Positions 35,801 to 50,860 of a stretch of 64,000 nt of DNA are shown here, one piece after another. Location of the stretch: contig NC_085086.1 of assembly GCF_963422355.1 (NCBI RefSeq), positions 4,248,158-4,312,157 of the forward strand, given 5' to 3'. Position 1 is the stretch's first letter. Each line of letters starts with the position of its first letter. This DNA comes from Corticium candelabrum (taxonomy: Eukaryota; Porifera; Homoscleromorpha; Homosclerophorida; Plakinidae). The notes under the pieces are model-generated. The model made no database searches. It was not told the DNA's origin and saw only the letters and a list, made by a program, of their open reading frames with translations. A program made the translations under genes and the position numbers.

Positions 35801-38800
35801 TTCTCTTTGTTGCTCGAGCGTAACATTCCCATTCTGTTTCCAGCGTGTGTCTTGCTCCTCATGTGCTGATTCATCCATTTCTTCACTAACTGTTGGCTCA
35901 CTTACTACTGATTCTTCATCCTCATGGGTCTCTTGCACTGGCTGCATATGTTTCCTTTGTCAATTTCAACTGTCTTTGGTTGCGCCTGTAGACCGTATTA
36001 TCCTTTAATTGGACATTGTAAGACCGTTCTCCAACTTGGCAACAAAAGCTTCTTCCACTTTTTCCTTTGCCTGCTTACTGGTTGTACATGCACCATGTCC
36101 ATGATGGCTAGTTCTTGTAAGTACTTGGCATTTTGTTGTAGCTCCTTGAAAATACGTTTGCACATTCAAAGAATACACTCACCAACAGGTCATGTTGGTT
36201 TTCTACCAGTGTTGTTAGTGGAAAATGAAGATTTGCTTTGTTGTTTGGCACAGTGGTAGCTCGACTGGGCTGGGCGTAGCATAATTATACTCGTGTGATT
36301 AACTAAGGACTTTAGATGCTTATAATAGTTGAAAGGTTACCTTGCATAGCATTGATCTGGTACACTTATATACTATGTTCTATCTATAATTGTATTGTAT
36401 AGGTTTCACGATAGGAATGCCAGAAGTTTTAGATGGCTAAAGACTGACTTTATCTTGCACATAAATTAGCAATGAAATTTGTAGCTAGTCTTACAAGATG
36501 TTTTAAAATTTTGATAAAGCGGATATCTTTTTAATCTGTACTTTATCAGTGTAGTGGCCAGATCTAAAGTTTTGAATGGGCTAGGGTACAGAGCTGGTAC
36601 TTGGGCATCCCACAAGCAAAAGACCAATCAGTCTATTAGAATATTAATCATGAATACTTCTGGTAGATGTTATCTTGTGAGTATCTGTAATGCAATCAGT
36701 TGCCTTCCTGTTTTCCTTTATAGCTACATCACTGTACATAACACAAATAATTAGCTACAGATATTGATATCTGACTGTTTGTGTAGGTTTCTGTAGAACC
36801 AGCTTTGGATCTGATGCATGCAAGTGCTTAGTTAACGCTGTTTGCTTGCTTCCTTTGCATAGATTACTTGGTATCTGTATCTTGTGAACTTGTATGCTTT
36901 TAGTTTCTTGCATTCTTACTGTTTCTGTATAGGTCCAGTACAGTGGAGCATCTTGTCAACACGTCAATCTTCCATATGTCATCTCATTTGGTTTTGTGTT
37001 TCATGTTATTTCAGCCGTTTCATTCCTACAACTGGTGAGTAAGTTACATGCCAGTGTATCCACGAAAGACAAACAGATGACAATGGTGTTAAATGAGAAT
37101 ACCAGCCATCTAGAAGACAACAGACAGGCAGGCAAATAGCTTCCTGTCAGATTGCAGATTATTGGGGGGGGGGGGGGATTACATGTACCATACACAGCAG
37201 TGTGCGAAATAGTCTTTTTGACTGACCACCGGACATCATGTCCTGACAATTTAAAATTTGCCGGACATTAGAAACGTCTGGTTGGACATTCCAATCGTGG
37301 CAAGTACTACTTATCACTTACAACTCATCATATATACATATAGATATATATTTTCTTTTATCAATACATTTTCTCCATTCTACTATAGTTTTCCAACCCC
37401 AACCCCAACACAACTATCTCAGATTAGCCCCAAAATATCTTCCCTACTCTCGAATGCTAGTCTCTCTAAAACCATCTTAGAATTATAAAGCCAAAGTTTG
37501 ATGGACAACTATTGATGGAGGTGTGAGATGGCTTGGCTAACGGTCAGGTGGTTATGCAGTGCTGATCTTTGTGCAATTGATTTCGAAACATCGAGGCTGT
37601 GACAACCAAAGACCAAAAGTTTCAACCACAAGGATTATATACATTCTTGCCGGGTCCAATGGACACCTGCTTGGGAGTAAAGACCTTGCAACACCTCCTC
37701 AAGAAGTGTAGCAATGACACGTTCAAGCGAATGTGTACACACTCTGATCCCACCACATCTTTTTCCAACATCTGAGTTCACCACACTGGATATACAAGCA
37801 CAAGAAACAAAGTGGTCTGGGTCGAGGCATATGTTTCCCCATTCAGATCTAGTTATTGTAGTGGATCAATTCATGACAATTATCATGGGTTGCCGCAGTA
37901 ATTTGAGGTTGGTACATGTGTCCATGTATTTGTGTTGCCAAATCAAATCTCTTGGAATACACTGCACGAACAGGTTGATAAAGAACACTTGCCACTGCAG
38001 CTGGCTCGAGAATGCCTGACCAAGTGCTAGGTTTTTCATGGCTCTAGATGACACTTTGATGTTGCATGCCTTTGATAAAGAGTCATATGCATGCAATTAG
38101 TACAACCCACCTGACAAATTACTAAAAAAAGTCTGACTAAAAAGTAGCCATTGTTTGAGATAGCAATGAAGAGAGAGACAGACTTTCATCGCTTGCTCGA
38201 CTCTGCCCTGCTTGGCGACAAACCCATCTGCATAAATTTCTGCATGCCCGGTCTAGCACAGCCAGCCCCTCCTCCTTTTGACTTCCGTTGGCGTGTCCTA
38301 GCTACCCAGTGAGTCTTGGAACGTCATCTTCGTCCGCATATGCGCCATACCTCTAGACGTGGAAACTGCAATCGTTCCAAGAACATGCAGTACGCTACAC
38401 TAGTGGCAGTTTTTTTAGTTCAAGGATTTTGTGCTATCCTATCAACCTAATCATCTTCAGGTTCTTATAGCTCCTACAGAAACATTACACACAAGTATCT
38501 CTGAGTTTCCTATCCTGCCGCGTTCACGGTGTACGTCCTGTGGCTGTTCGCTGCATTTTTGTTGTGCACCTCGGAGCCCCAGCGTGTGTACTTGAGCTCC
38601 TACATCTGGGATTTGACAAAATACACGTTCAGCTCTACAGTACAGTACACGTACGACGCGTGGCTGTTTGCATTTGTTTTGTGCGCGAACTATGGAAACT
38701 AATTTTTTTGACATGACACTGGGATGTGCTGTAGGATGTGGGTTGCTCATACGGAATTCCACACCTGCCGCTATGTCACGAATGGCCGGACAAATGCTTC

Positions 38801-41800
38801 GTTCGGTCGGTAAATGTCCGATGTCCAGCCGTTATTTCGCACACTGCACAACAAACAATTATGCTACTTATTTTTAAATAGAGGTGATGGCTAGTCTGGT
38901 TAGACAATCGCGTAGTTGGTGACTACTGAGGTTGAGTGTGGTTGGACTGTTTAAGAAGAATTAGATATAGTAATACAGAAGCAGAGGTCAGTGCTCCTAG
39001 TATGTGTTTACTGTATCTTTGAACGAAGTTTGTTGAGACATTGTAAGGAAGTGTACTACCCATGCAAATGAGGCAAGACTGACTTGCTTTTTTTAGACAG
39101 GATGATTTGCATAGGTTGCCATGAGCTTGTAGTCTAATTTTGTGGTCAAAATATGGCAATGCGGTGTGTAAAATAGTCTTTGACTGACCACTGGACATCA
39201 TGTCCTGTCAATTTAAAATTTTCCGGACATTAGAAATGTCTGGTTGGACATTCCAATCCTGGCAAATACTACTAATCACTTACAATTAATCACATATATA
39301 CATACATACATATGTATATATATATTCTTGCCGGGTCCAATGAACACCTGCTTGGGAGTAAAGACCTTGCAATGTGTCCTCGAGGAGTGAAGCAACGACA
39401 TGTGCAAGGGAACGTGTACACACTCTGATCTCACCATATCTTTTTTCCCCTAACATCTGAGTCCACCACACAAGATATGCAAGCACAAGGAACAAAGTGG
39501 TTTGGGTGGAGGCATATGTTTCTCCATTCAGATCTAGTTACTGTAGTGGATCAATTCATGACAATTATCATGGGTTGCCGCTGTAATTCGAGGTTGGTAC
39601 ACGTGTCCATGTATTTGTGTTACCAAACCAAGTCTCTTGGGATACTCTGCACGAACAGGTCGACAAAAGACACTTGCCACTGTAGCTAGCTTGAGGATGC
39701 CTGACCAAGTGCCAGGTTTCATGGCTCTACATGATACTTTGATGTTGCATGTCTTTGTAAAGTGTCATATGCATGCCATTAGTACAACCCACCTGAAAAA
39801 TTGCTAAAAAAGTCTGACTAACCTTTTACAGACTTTCATTCCTCTGACAGCTAGACTACGCCCTGGCTACAAACCCATCCGCTTAATTAAAATTCTGTAT
39901 GCCTGTTCAGCTCTTCAATTGTCGTACCTAGTGAGTTTTGGGAACGCCATCTTCATCGGCATATGCGCCACATCTCTAGACGTGGAAACTGCAATCGTTC
40001 CAAGAACATGCATTACGCTACGCTAGTGGCAGTCTAGCTGTGGTGTACCATGGTATTTAGTGACTTTGTGCTATGCTATCAACCTAATCATCTTCAGGTT
40101 TTTATAGCCCCTACAGAAAACACTACACATAAATATCTCTGAGTTTCTTATCCTGCCTCATTCACTGTGTACTGTACACGTATCTCTACGGCCTGTTGCA
40201 TTTTTGTTGCACACGCAACCCTTGGAGCCCCAGCGTGTGTACGTAACCCACCACATCTGGGATTTGACAAATGCACGTACAGCATGCAGTACTGTACTGT
40301 ACAGTGTACATGACAACACGTGGCTGTTTACGTTTGTTTCTTGCGCGAACTCCGGAAACTACGCGTTTGTTGACATGAAATTGGGATGTGGGTTGTTCGT
40401 ACGGAATTTGACACCTGACGCTACGCTACCGGACAAAATGTCCGGCGAAATCACGAGTGGGTGGACAAATGCTTCATTTGGTCGGTAAATGTCTGATGTC
40501 CGGTCGTTATTTCGCACACTGCAGTGTCACTTCAATTTCTACATATGGAGTGGCTACAAACTTTGAACTTCTCATTGTGTAAATTGGTACCTTTCTTGGA
40601 GGGAAATACGTTGTTATTCAGTATCTCATTTAGACGGCATGGTGCATGCAAATATTTTTAGCCATTTGAAGTGACATATCAACAGGGTTCAACACTACAG
40701 TACTTAGCTAATCTGAATCCTAGCTAATCCAAATTACTTTGACGCCTTACCTTACATATCCAGATCCCATTAGGCCACCTGATCCGGGTTGCTGCCACAA
40801 GTCATAATCTGATTTTCAGCAAATGCATTTCTCTGACTATTTTACAATCCTGACAGGCACATTATTTAGAACTATGTAGTCATTACGGCTGTGTCCTTTA
40901 GTGCCACAAACATCAGCTGTACGTAGAGACATGTACGTGAATGTGAAAATGCGTATGTGTGGTCTGGGTGTCTGAGGTAGGTCATGACCTCCAAAGCTAC
41001 GTGATTTGGAAATCCAAACAACAGCTTCACCAATCTGAACAGGGCTTGGCACGTGACGTTTTGGATTAGCGAGGTTCTACTGTTCTAGTTATAGCACCAC
41101 AGAGAGAAAGCAAGGTATGAATGGAAAGGTTTAAGAAGACCAGCACACATTGTGCGGCTAAGCCAGGTGCAATGGACTGTGTTGATGGCTTCTGCTATGG
41201 GGGGAGCAGCATTGTAATGGATTTTGGGCAATGATAAAATTAGTGTCATTCAAGGAACCCGGGAAGAAACAATTTGAAATGGCTCTCGTATTAAGCATTA
41301 TTTTATAGGTTTGAGTGAAGGTAGTATTAGTAGCAGTTATGTTGCTCTGCTGCTTTGTTGCTTGTTCTATCATAGTGCAAGTAAGTGTTTGCCGTACAGG
41401 TTGTGTTTAGCTTCGGTTTACTGAACTGGAATGCATGCAGTTAGTGGCTAAGCCAATGCACTACTGCTTGTTTTTCTTGACTGTGTATCAGCTTCTAGTG
41501 TCGAATTTCTTAACTAGAAACTCAAGAGTTAACACTTTTTGCGGAAAGTAGCAATAGTCAAATCTGAAATCAAAGGAGTAGTTAGATTTCACACCTACCA
41601 AAAATGTTCATGAGTAAATTGCTGTCAGTGAGTGTGCACATGCAACAGAAGTGCACATGTAATAGAAGTGCAATAAGAGTAGTGTTAATTAGAATTTTTG
41701 GCAGTCAGTGTTTTACTGCATACTATGTATGATTGACTCTTTGCATTGAGGTGTGATGTGGGCATTGTGAGATCTAATACTGTGTTTACACAAGCACGCA

Positions 41801-44336
41801 TAGCGAGCTGAGTGGAACCGTGCCCGCTCATGCCAGCCCTCATTTACACGACACACTTTTAGAATCAAGCCAATGCTTCTGATAGACGTGTTTTAGCGTG
41901 CATTATATACTTAAATCGACAAAGCTCGTGTTATCTCGTGCTTGCAATGGATAGAAAGAAGTGAAGCTGCTTGTGTATTCTTGTCTATGGCTTTACAACA
42001 GTTAAATTGGAAACTTAGTAGGATATTTGTCAGATTACTTCCTGTTTAGAGGAAGGGTACCTCTGCCTCCAGTCGACTGTTGCAGCAGCGAAGTTCAAGA
42101 GATCTGTTGTAATTTTTGTGGCATGGGCACTTGTCCTTTTTAATTTAATTCTTGATAAATGTACACTTTGTATAACTGAGCATGCGCAGCTCCCATCCCA
42201 ACACTGGTAGCATTTGTATGACATACCTCACCTGAGTTAGCCCGTGCTGGCTCGACTAGAAATGCTGATCCGTGTTGGCTCCCCTTGACGCAGCTTAGCC
42301 CGTGGTTACATGTGCCGTCCAAAGTGAGCCAGCATAGGCTGGCCTGTTTATAAATGCTTGTGTAAACGGGTTATATAGCTGACTTAGTACGCATCTGTGT
42401 TTTTCAGTGGCAAACACATAGGCACACATTTATCTACTGTGCTGTTGTTATTGACAAACTGGTGAACAAACCTAAACTGTTGTTCATATTTTGATTAAAT
42501 TTACATTTCTGTAGATTCTCAGCATAATATCTGATTACCAACAAAGCACAAAATGTCGTGTAAAAACAGCTTTTAGGATGACGACATCAAAGTGTCTCTA
42601 CTTATTTACAGGACTGGCGACTCTTTCCAAAGGCCTTTATTTTTCTTTAATGGTATTGTACATTGTATACATGTTGTGTTGTAGTGTGCCATTTATGTTT
42701 GTACTTATATGTTTGTCTGTTTGCCTTGTTATGTGTGTTATGGCGTGTGAGTTTTGTGATGTCTGCTTTTGAGCTTGCTTGGTTGTTGTTTGTCTGGCGG
42801 CTGTTCTCTTTGTACGCTTTTTGCCAGATCATACAGAGGGTTGTTGTTGTTTGTTTGTCTGTTGATCAATTGTCTTCATGATATGTATGTTTTTATGCAT
42901 TTTTGTGTATGGTATGTTGTTTATAGTAAAGTTCTATACTGTAATTAGTTTGTTTTGTGTGCTCGTTGTAATTGTTGTACATGTCTTTACTAGTGCATTT
43001 TTGTTGCATAGGAACATATCCCAAATCAGTGGTCATTGAATCTGGAGAGTACGTACTACCCATTCGTTCTGGCAAGTGTAGCACTAATTGTGTGCTTTTG
43101 GGCTGAGGTGAGTTGTGCCTAGATAGGGTTACTTTGATAGATTTCCAGCTACACTGTTTTGCTGCTTGGTAGTAGCTGGAACAATTACATGTGTTTCTTT
43201 CTTTGGTTCTTGCCATGCTTCGAGGTCTGATTGATTGACTCTTAATTGCTATGATCTTTGAGAGTGGCAAGTGCTTAGTAGCGCATCATCAGTTACTGAC
43301 TTTACTATGTAGTTGTAAGTGGCATTTTTGTGCCTAATGTATCATTTCAATGTGAACAATGGGTAGATGATAAAGTTGATATAATATGTAGGCTTTGGGG
43401 TTGTCTTTGAAGGCTTAAACTCTTGCAAATTGGTAGGATTTATTGGGCAGATACCATGTTGCAAATGCCTTTGTTTAACTGCTACTTGAGGCACTGTATG
43501 GTCTAGGAGATGAAATTACATAAATTAGTGATGGTTGGTAGTGGTATCTTCTTGTTTGCTTGTCAGGATTGTGCAACGTCCTTCTATCAGTGTCAATGAG
43601 ATCAATGAGATCAATGATGGCCTCGTGGAGCCAGGTGTCAGTTTGGCAAGATAATTCATCTTCCAATGTTGGTTTATATATGCTATAAGGCGAACACTCA
43701 GTATGTAGTAATCCCTACTTTGTGTTTATGACATTATTATACAGGGGTGGCCAAGTTTGGATAACCCTCTGCTGGTGCCGGTTTGGCACCAAGAACGCAT
43801 CCTGGTGCCCAACTGAAATGACACACTCACATGGACAGACCTTTGCAAGACTGGTTTGAGACTACCTACCTACCTACCTACATAGTACATACATACATAC
43901 GTTTTATACATAAATGTATGTAAATGCTGCAGCACGTGGACTAAGAGGAGGCGTGGCTGTGATTGACACTCATAATGCCTTGTGTTCATAGAATCAATAC
44001 TCTTCAGTCACAGTCATGAAGTTATTGTCTGCTTTAGTGGCTTCAAGCCTTGGTATCAAATCTTTTGCTTGCTTGATGCCCAAGACCAGTCTCTCGTGCT
44101 ATCTGTGGCACCATAGTGCCAGTTGGGCACCTCTGATAATAGACTACAATTTGTTTATTATGTACAATGCTATTGTTTATGCATTGCTGCTCTACTGAAG
44201 CTAGGAACTGGCTATGGATGCTTTTGAGTTGTCTTCAGGATTAATTTATATAGATCATATTGTGGTCAGTAGTGGATTTAAGTGAATTTTTATCTTTCAT
44301 GCAAGTTGTTTATGCTCTGATCAATGATGTTGTATA

Positions 44337-44400
<64 letters not shown>

Positions 44401-44443
44401 TGCATGCGTGCGTGCGTGCGTGCATGTGTGCATGCGTGCGTGC

Positions 44444-44489
<46 letters not shown>

Positions 44490-47400
44490 ACAGAATTGTT
44501 GAGTAACAAGGATAATAGTAATTTTGTGCTCATGCATTTTGCTTTTTTGTTTGTTGCAGATCTACATGAAAGGAATTCAGACTGGTGGTTCCAGCTTCCT
44601 TCTTCACTCTCACGTTGCATATTCTTCGTTTTGTGGAGTTATCTACACTTTGTTAGGAGCTAAATGGATTGTGACCGAATTTGTAGATGATGCTGCAAAG
44701 GTCTGCTGGCTTCACTGTTGTTTCAATTACGGCTTATATACATGTATGTAGACTGACAGATAGACATGTAGTTAGTTGACTGGGTGATTTGCAGAGAGAT
44801 GATCAGATCGACCAGCAAGGAATTTGTTACAGTTTACTAAAGCATCTGATAGATATTTAGACATACAAACAGAGGAATGGGGAAGCAGGTACTGAATGAT
44901 TTTGGACTATAATGTTTGATTTTTTGGAAGTCTGAATCTAGCTTATTTATGGTAATAAATAATATACAGTCGATAATTTATAAATAATATGCAGTCGATA
45001 ATTTAGAAGGCTGACTTTTTTCTTAACACTGTTACTACCAAATTGGTGTACTGAGGAGAACAAGAAAGTCAGGTACAGACAGAAATCCTATTTGCGTGTG
45101 AACACTTTGAGTTTGGGAATTAGAAAGAAACTGGAGTCTGAGCATTCTCACACTAAGTGTGGCATAAATTTTGGAGTGACAGAGGAATACTACAAATTAT
45201 GAAATTTTTCTTTTTTGCATTTGAACAGTGTCAGATTTTATTTTTGCCTATGCAAATGATCAGTCTAGACTGGTTTTGCTATTGTATTGGCAAGTAGCAG
45301 TTGCAACATCTGACAAGAAGCCTTCTCCTACAGTTAGAAACACGGGCTCATTTGGTTTGCAGTTTCAGAACTGAAAATGAGGGTGTCAGAACTGTTGGAA
45401 CTGGCAGAACTATAACTAAATTGAATGAAAAATCTTCTTGTGAACCAGAATTGCTAACCGAAACAACGTCAACGCCTACTACTACGACTTCATCAGCTAC
45501 CAATCTCAACTACCAGAGAGACTTCAACTAACAGCGCCACTTGTTGACCTTGTGATGGACGCTAATCTTTCTCAAACGGAGCGCTAGTGCACGAAACTAT
45601 GATAGTTACGAAGTATCAGTATTTCTGTCCGCAAATATTGCGCCATCACTCTTCCGGGACGTGCAGAAAATAGGCGAGTCAGTCGCAGCCTTGAATTTCC
45701 AGACCAGGGAGCACACCGTCAGTTCTAGCAATTCCAGCTTCTTGGATTGAACTTTCGGAATCAGTTCGGACAGTACCAGAACTAAATCGAACGCAAGTTT
45801 TAGCAGTTCTCTAGTACTGCTGGAACTGCAAATCGAACACGCCCATGATCTTTTGTGGGGTTGTTCCAGCATGTGAAATGTGTACTGTAAGCACTATTAT
45901 CTTTGTGACATCAGGGTAAGACTTCATTCTTGTGACATGTGTTAGTGGTCAGAAGCAATGTAGAAGTGGCTCACTAAAGCAAATCTTTGGGTGGATGAGA
46001 ATTTGATTATAATATTAATGTCACTTTAAATTCACTCGCTTTAATTTTGTCTTTTTAAAGAATTGACGAAAATAGGGAAAGTCAACTTTTTTTGAAATTT
46101 TTGGCTCAGTAATCTATTAGCAACTCTTGAAGTTACAACACTAGCAGTGCACTGCAGATGTGCATTGTCAACATTGTAGATAGAAACAGACAGTTCAAAT
46201 TGTGTTAGAAACTCAGTAGAAGAACATTGTAGATTAGCTGTACGAATGCATTTACTGCTAATAATTTTAGATTAAAGGAGATTGTGGTTGTAAGTGTTAT
46301 GGTAATTATACAAGTGTGGTAGATGTGTAGGTACTAGTAGTTTGAAGACATCATGACGTCTGCTGACAAAGAGATGTAGAGGTAGGAGACAGACAAAGAT
46401 AGCCATGGCAAATGCTAATGAAATACAGAAACGGATACAGGCTGAATTGGCTAATTGCCAGGCTGGTGGGTGAAGTGCACAAACAGACAAGTTTTTACTT
46501 TTAGAAAAGTGCACAGAAGACTAAATCTTGTTACAACACAGAAGACAGACACATGGACATGGACGTAGGCACCTGAAGGATGCTTATAAAATTGAACAAA
46601 TATGCAAAAGACAGACGTATTTGCAAACAAGGAGTTTTGTAATCAACCAAATTAACTATCTTTCCATAATTAATAATAGATACCTATTTTTTACAGAACT
46701 TAATATTGTGTTTGTTGTGTGTAGGATCACATTCACCAGACAATTGAATGTGTGTGGGCAGGTCTCATGTTGATAGTTTTTGTATTCTTTCTTATCTTTG
46801 GAGTCGAACTATTTTTCAAGGTGAGTTTTGCAGCATATAGTAGTCTTATTGTTTGTCTTGTGACGCCTGTTGTATGTTGCTGCTGCAATTAATGTAAATG
46901 GACATCCAGACTTTCATTTTTGAATCTGCAGCTCATGGTATAGACTCGTATTAACCCTTTAACTCTCGTGGTTGTTCCTTGTATGTTACAACAATACCAA
47001 ATGGGTCTCCGAGGTCTAGGTTTTGATATCTACAACACATAACACGAGAGAAGTCGTAGCAGTGTTATTTCCGTGTTTGAAATATGTCTGGCAGATCTGA
47101 AAGAGCCACAAACATACAACTTGCTATGTTCACGAGTTGGAAAGTAGATGATTCTTTGGCTTTGAAACTTATAAACCTGTTTACACGAGCACGCATAGCG
47201 AGCAGAGCCGAGCCACGCCAGCTTGTGCCAGCCCATTATTCCAGCTCGTGGTTACACGACACACTCCGTAGAAGGAAGCCAATGCGTGTCACTAACGTGC
47301 GTTGGTTCCTTGAGCTTGACATAGCTCACATTAGTTCACGTTTGCAACGGACATAAGCCAAGCTGCTCGGGTATTTTCTCTATGGCTTTACAACAGTCAT

Positions 47401-50400
47401 ATTGAGAATGCGTAGGACATATACGAGACGTCGTAGGTCTATTGCCAGGCGACTGTTGCACACATGCAGTAACAGAGTTCAAATGCTAAACTTCTTGCTC
47501 ATCTTGGTCGCTTCCTAACAGAGTCTGTCTCGCTCCACGCTATTTGTGCCATTTTTGCGTAGAAGTATGACGTGTCGAAAAGGGGTCTGGCTACGCGAGA
47601 CTACCAAATGAGCATGCACGGCCCGTTTTCCAGCATGCTATGAGTTTACACGATGTATTTGACCCGAGCTGGCCCAGGCTGGCGCGCACTGGCCTGGCTA
47701 GAAATACTGAGCCAAGCAGGCATGGATCGGCCCGCGTTTACACGACGATTACAAACCAAGCTGACCCGAGTGAGCACAGGCTGGCCTGCTTACAAGTGCT
47801 TGTGTAAACAGGGTATAAGAGAGAAGACGGCCATGAGTTGGTTGTCCAGGTATGGTGTAAGATTATGAGAGCAAACTATCTAATGTGGACTGATAACACA
47901 ACATCATGGGTTCAAGCAGCGCTAGACAACTACATGAAGAGTCTAAGGAAGATGAAACTGAGTGTTGGACTGGAAACTCTTGGTTTCAATGATGGCAGTT
48001 TGGAGCCTTCTTCCAAGACCTTACGTTTGGACCTTGATCCTGATCCATCTGATTCAGAGGCAGTAGCAAGTGGTGACTACAACATAGAAACTCTTGATCC
48101 TTTCTCTGATGTAGATGTGGATTAGGATGGCTGTATCTAACTAATGCAGATGCCATGGTAGCCTATTGCATTTACTAAATTATAGCACTTGTAGCATTTA
48201 TCTATTGAATCTGAATCGTAATCAGCAAAGTTTTAGTATAATGCTGAATTGTTGTCATTAGATGTGTGACTTTGAGTGATACCACTCTCCTTTAACAATC
48301 CAAGAGGGCGATTTGTCACTCTCCTTTGATTTTTAAATGTGAAGGTCTGCTTCGTTTACTTCTTGCACGGCTGTCCGATGATTGATGGTGTCCGATAACA
48401 GGGGCGTCGCTCTACCTAGGCTGTACATTTTAATTGTCTTGATCATGATCGCAAAACGACGACTACCTATACCAGGCCTACATACGTAATCTAAACTACT
48501 AGGAAGTTTGCGTGTTTACTTCCATGACAACTAGGGTTTCAACAAATACGTATTGTCTAGCTAGGACTCGGCGTTTCAGTAGACGGTCTGAAAACTCCGT
48601 TGGACGTGTTACTCACGAACGCGAGGCACCAAGGATACCATACAACTAGTTAATAAATATTTTTATTGGTTGGTGTTATACTGTGCATGGCTCAGCTGTT
48701 TTGTTGTTGTTATACTGACTCTTATTGGCTGCAGGTTCGTGGTGCATTTGCTACTGACACTGCACATTTGAATAATCATCAAGTGCAATGCTCACGATTT
48801 GGTCTTGTGAGCCAAGCTCTATTCCAGGTTAGGAGTATGTATTTTGTATGGTTCTGTGTGTATTTTTGTGCGGTTTTACTCCATTTATTACTTGTTGTGT
48901 CTGCTCATGTTTTTGTTTATCTGTTATATTTCTAATGCAACAACCAATGACAGAGTGTGACATGACAATAGAATGCAGAACACGTGCTTTGATGAAGTGG
49001 TGTTCAATTAACTTTTATCAAGTATTACTCAGTCACAGACTGTTTTCTATACAGTGTAGTGCAAGTGCGTTTGTGTGTTTAATTACGTTTGTTAGTTCAA
49101 CTTCGTGGCTCTGCACCTTGATTTAGCTGCATTATTTGCATAGGCTACTTCCATACTTTATGTACACCATCTTAACCTGATCATCAATGCTGATGTTGTG
49201 TGTATCCGTTATGTGTTAGCTGAGCACAACTTGCATTGTCAAGCAGGCTACTTGGTTGTGTTGTTGATTTGCTACTTGACTTGCAGGTTCCATAGACAGC
49301 TTTAGGAGTGGATTGCTGTATCATGCAGCCATTGAGACAGACAAGAGCAGCATCCAGGGAAATACAGTATTACCCTGCATTTTGCTGCGTGCATGCCAGT
49401 ATAAGTGAGGTTTATCGAAGCGTACATGAGGTAACTAAGCCAGCATGTCGGTATAGAGTGGGTAAGTGCTGGTGCAATGGGGTGTACAGTACTGGTGAAG
49501 GCGAGGCGATAGATATTAACATTGTGCACACGTATGTCATGATGGCAGGGCTGGATGGCACTTTTGAGAGGCAGGGGAGAGACACAATTGCCGTGGAAGA
49601 GCATCAAACAAGCATTGGCGGCCACAGTAGTCTAGCACATCGAAGAAAATCATATACCATTGCCATAACACTGCACGTACATTGAAGCAGTTGGTGAACC
49701 CACATTTTGCTGCATGCCGGTAAACCCTGGAGTATAACAGCACCCTGTTCAACTTCAGCGTATACTGGCATGCAGCGAAATGCAGGGTAAGAAGGTACGT
49801 AACGGTAGGTTTGCAAGCGCAGCAGCTTTCATAGTTATGTCAGCAGTGCTGGTGTGAATTGCAAGAACATGGATGAATTTGCATCAAGTCTATCGTTGAA
49901 TCTTTTACTATTAGGCAAAGTGCAAACAATGAATGTTTATATGGTCAATGTGTAAGTTACAGTCCTTTTTAGGTTTATTAGCATTTGTAACTGTGTTTCA
50001 AGGTGTAAGCTTGAAGTGATCAGTATTTTTTCTATGTAAGTCTTTTTTAGTTGGGTGTGGCAGCTCTACTTATTATTGATGGATCAGATTCGTATCTAAG
50101 AGATCGGCAAGCTGTTTCCCTTCGTTTCATCTCTCACTGTAGTAATTGACTGTCGGTCTGTCTATAGTTCTTCAGTGCTTGCAAGAACAGTTTATGACAT
50201 TGTATTTCGTATTATGGAACTTGCTATTGCTTTATGGTTTCCTTGTGCATTATGGAATTGGAAAAGGTTGCTGTAAAACTTGTCTGCTCGTGAATGATGT
50301 TTGTACCTTATTGTGTCATTGTCTAGACCCGAGAAGTTGTGGCTTATTAACCCAAGGCAGCTGTTGCAGCAAAGTGAAGAGGGAGAGTCAGATGAGGTTA

Positions 50401-50693
50401 ATTAATGTTGTGATGTCTTATTAGAAAGGGGTTTTGACACATTTCTGTTGTGGATTTGTTGTATTGGGGGAGATACATATTTTTACTGCATTTAATCAGT
50501 GTATCAGTAAAGCATATTACTTTTTCAGAATACATTAATGATTTGGTAATATAGTAGTAGAGGGAGATGGCTCTCATTACACTACGTTATTGTACTAGAG
50601 GGTCTATCTGTAGCTCTTACTGCATGTAGGAGATAGCTAGATGTGTTTGCACTATCGTATGTCTCAGTGGGCATGTGCAGTAGATGTACACGG

Positions 50694-50763
<70 letters not shown>

Positions 50764-50819
50764 ATGCGTGTGGTGTGTGTGTGCGTGCATGTGTGCATGC
50801 GTGAGCGCACGTGCGTGCG

Positions 50820-50860
<41 letters not shown>

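Noticed and set aside
44701-44743. Extension of gene B exon 5 to the donor at 44744
   Set aside because: It ends in phase 1, which does not fit the phase-0 entry of exon 6. Ending at 44700 fits.
47838-48125. An exon of gene B
   Set aside because: It has an in-frame stop, no matching acceptor phase, and the flanking exons already join in frame.
49308-49685. 125-codon open frame at 49308
   Set aside because: It overlaps the MITE arms at 49370-49790, with no recognisable protein and no splice fit.
50051-50175. Alternative gene B splice using a donor at 50138 or 50141
   Set aside because: It would need an intron of only 34-37 bp. The donor at 50092 with the acceptor at 50167 gives a 76-bp intron, correct phase and a better match to the family's last helix.
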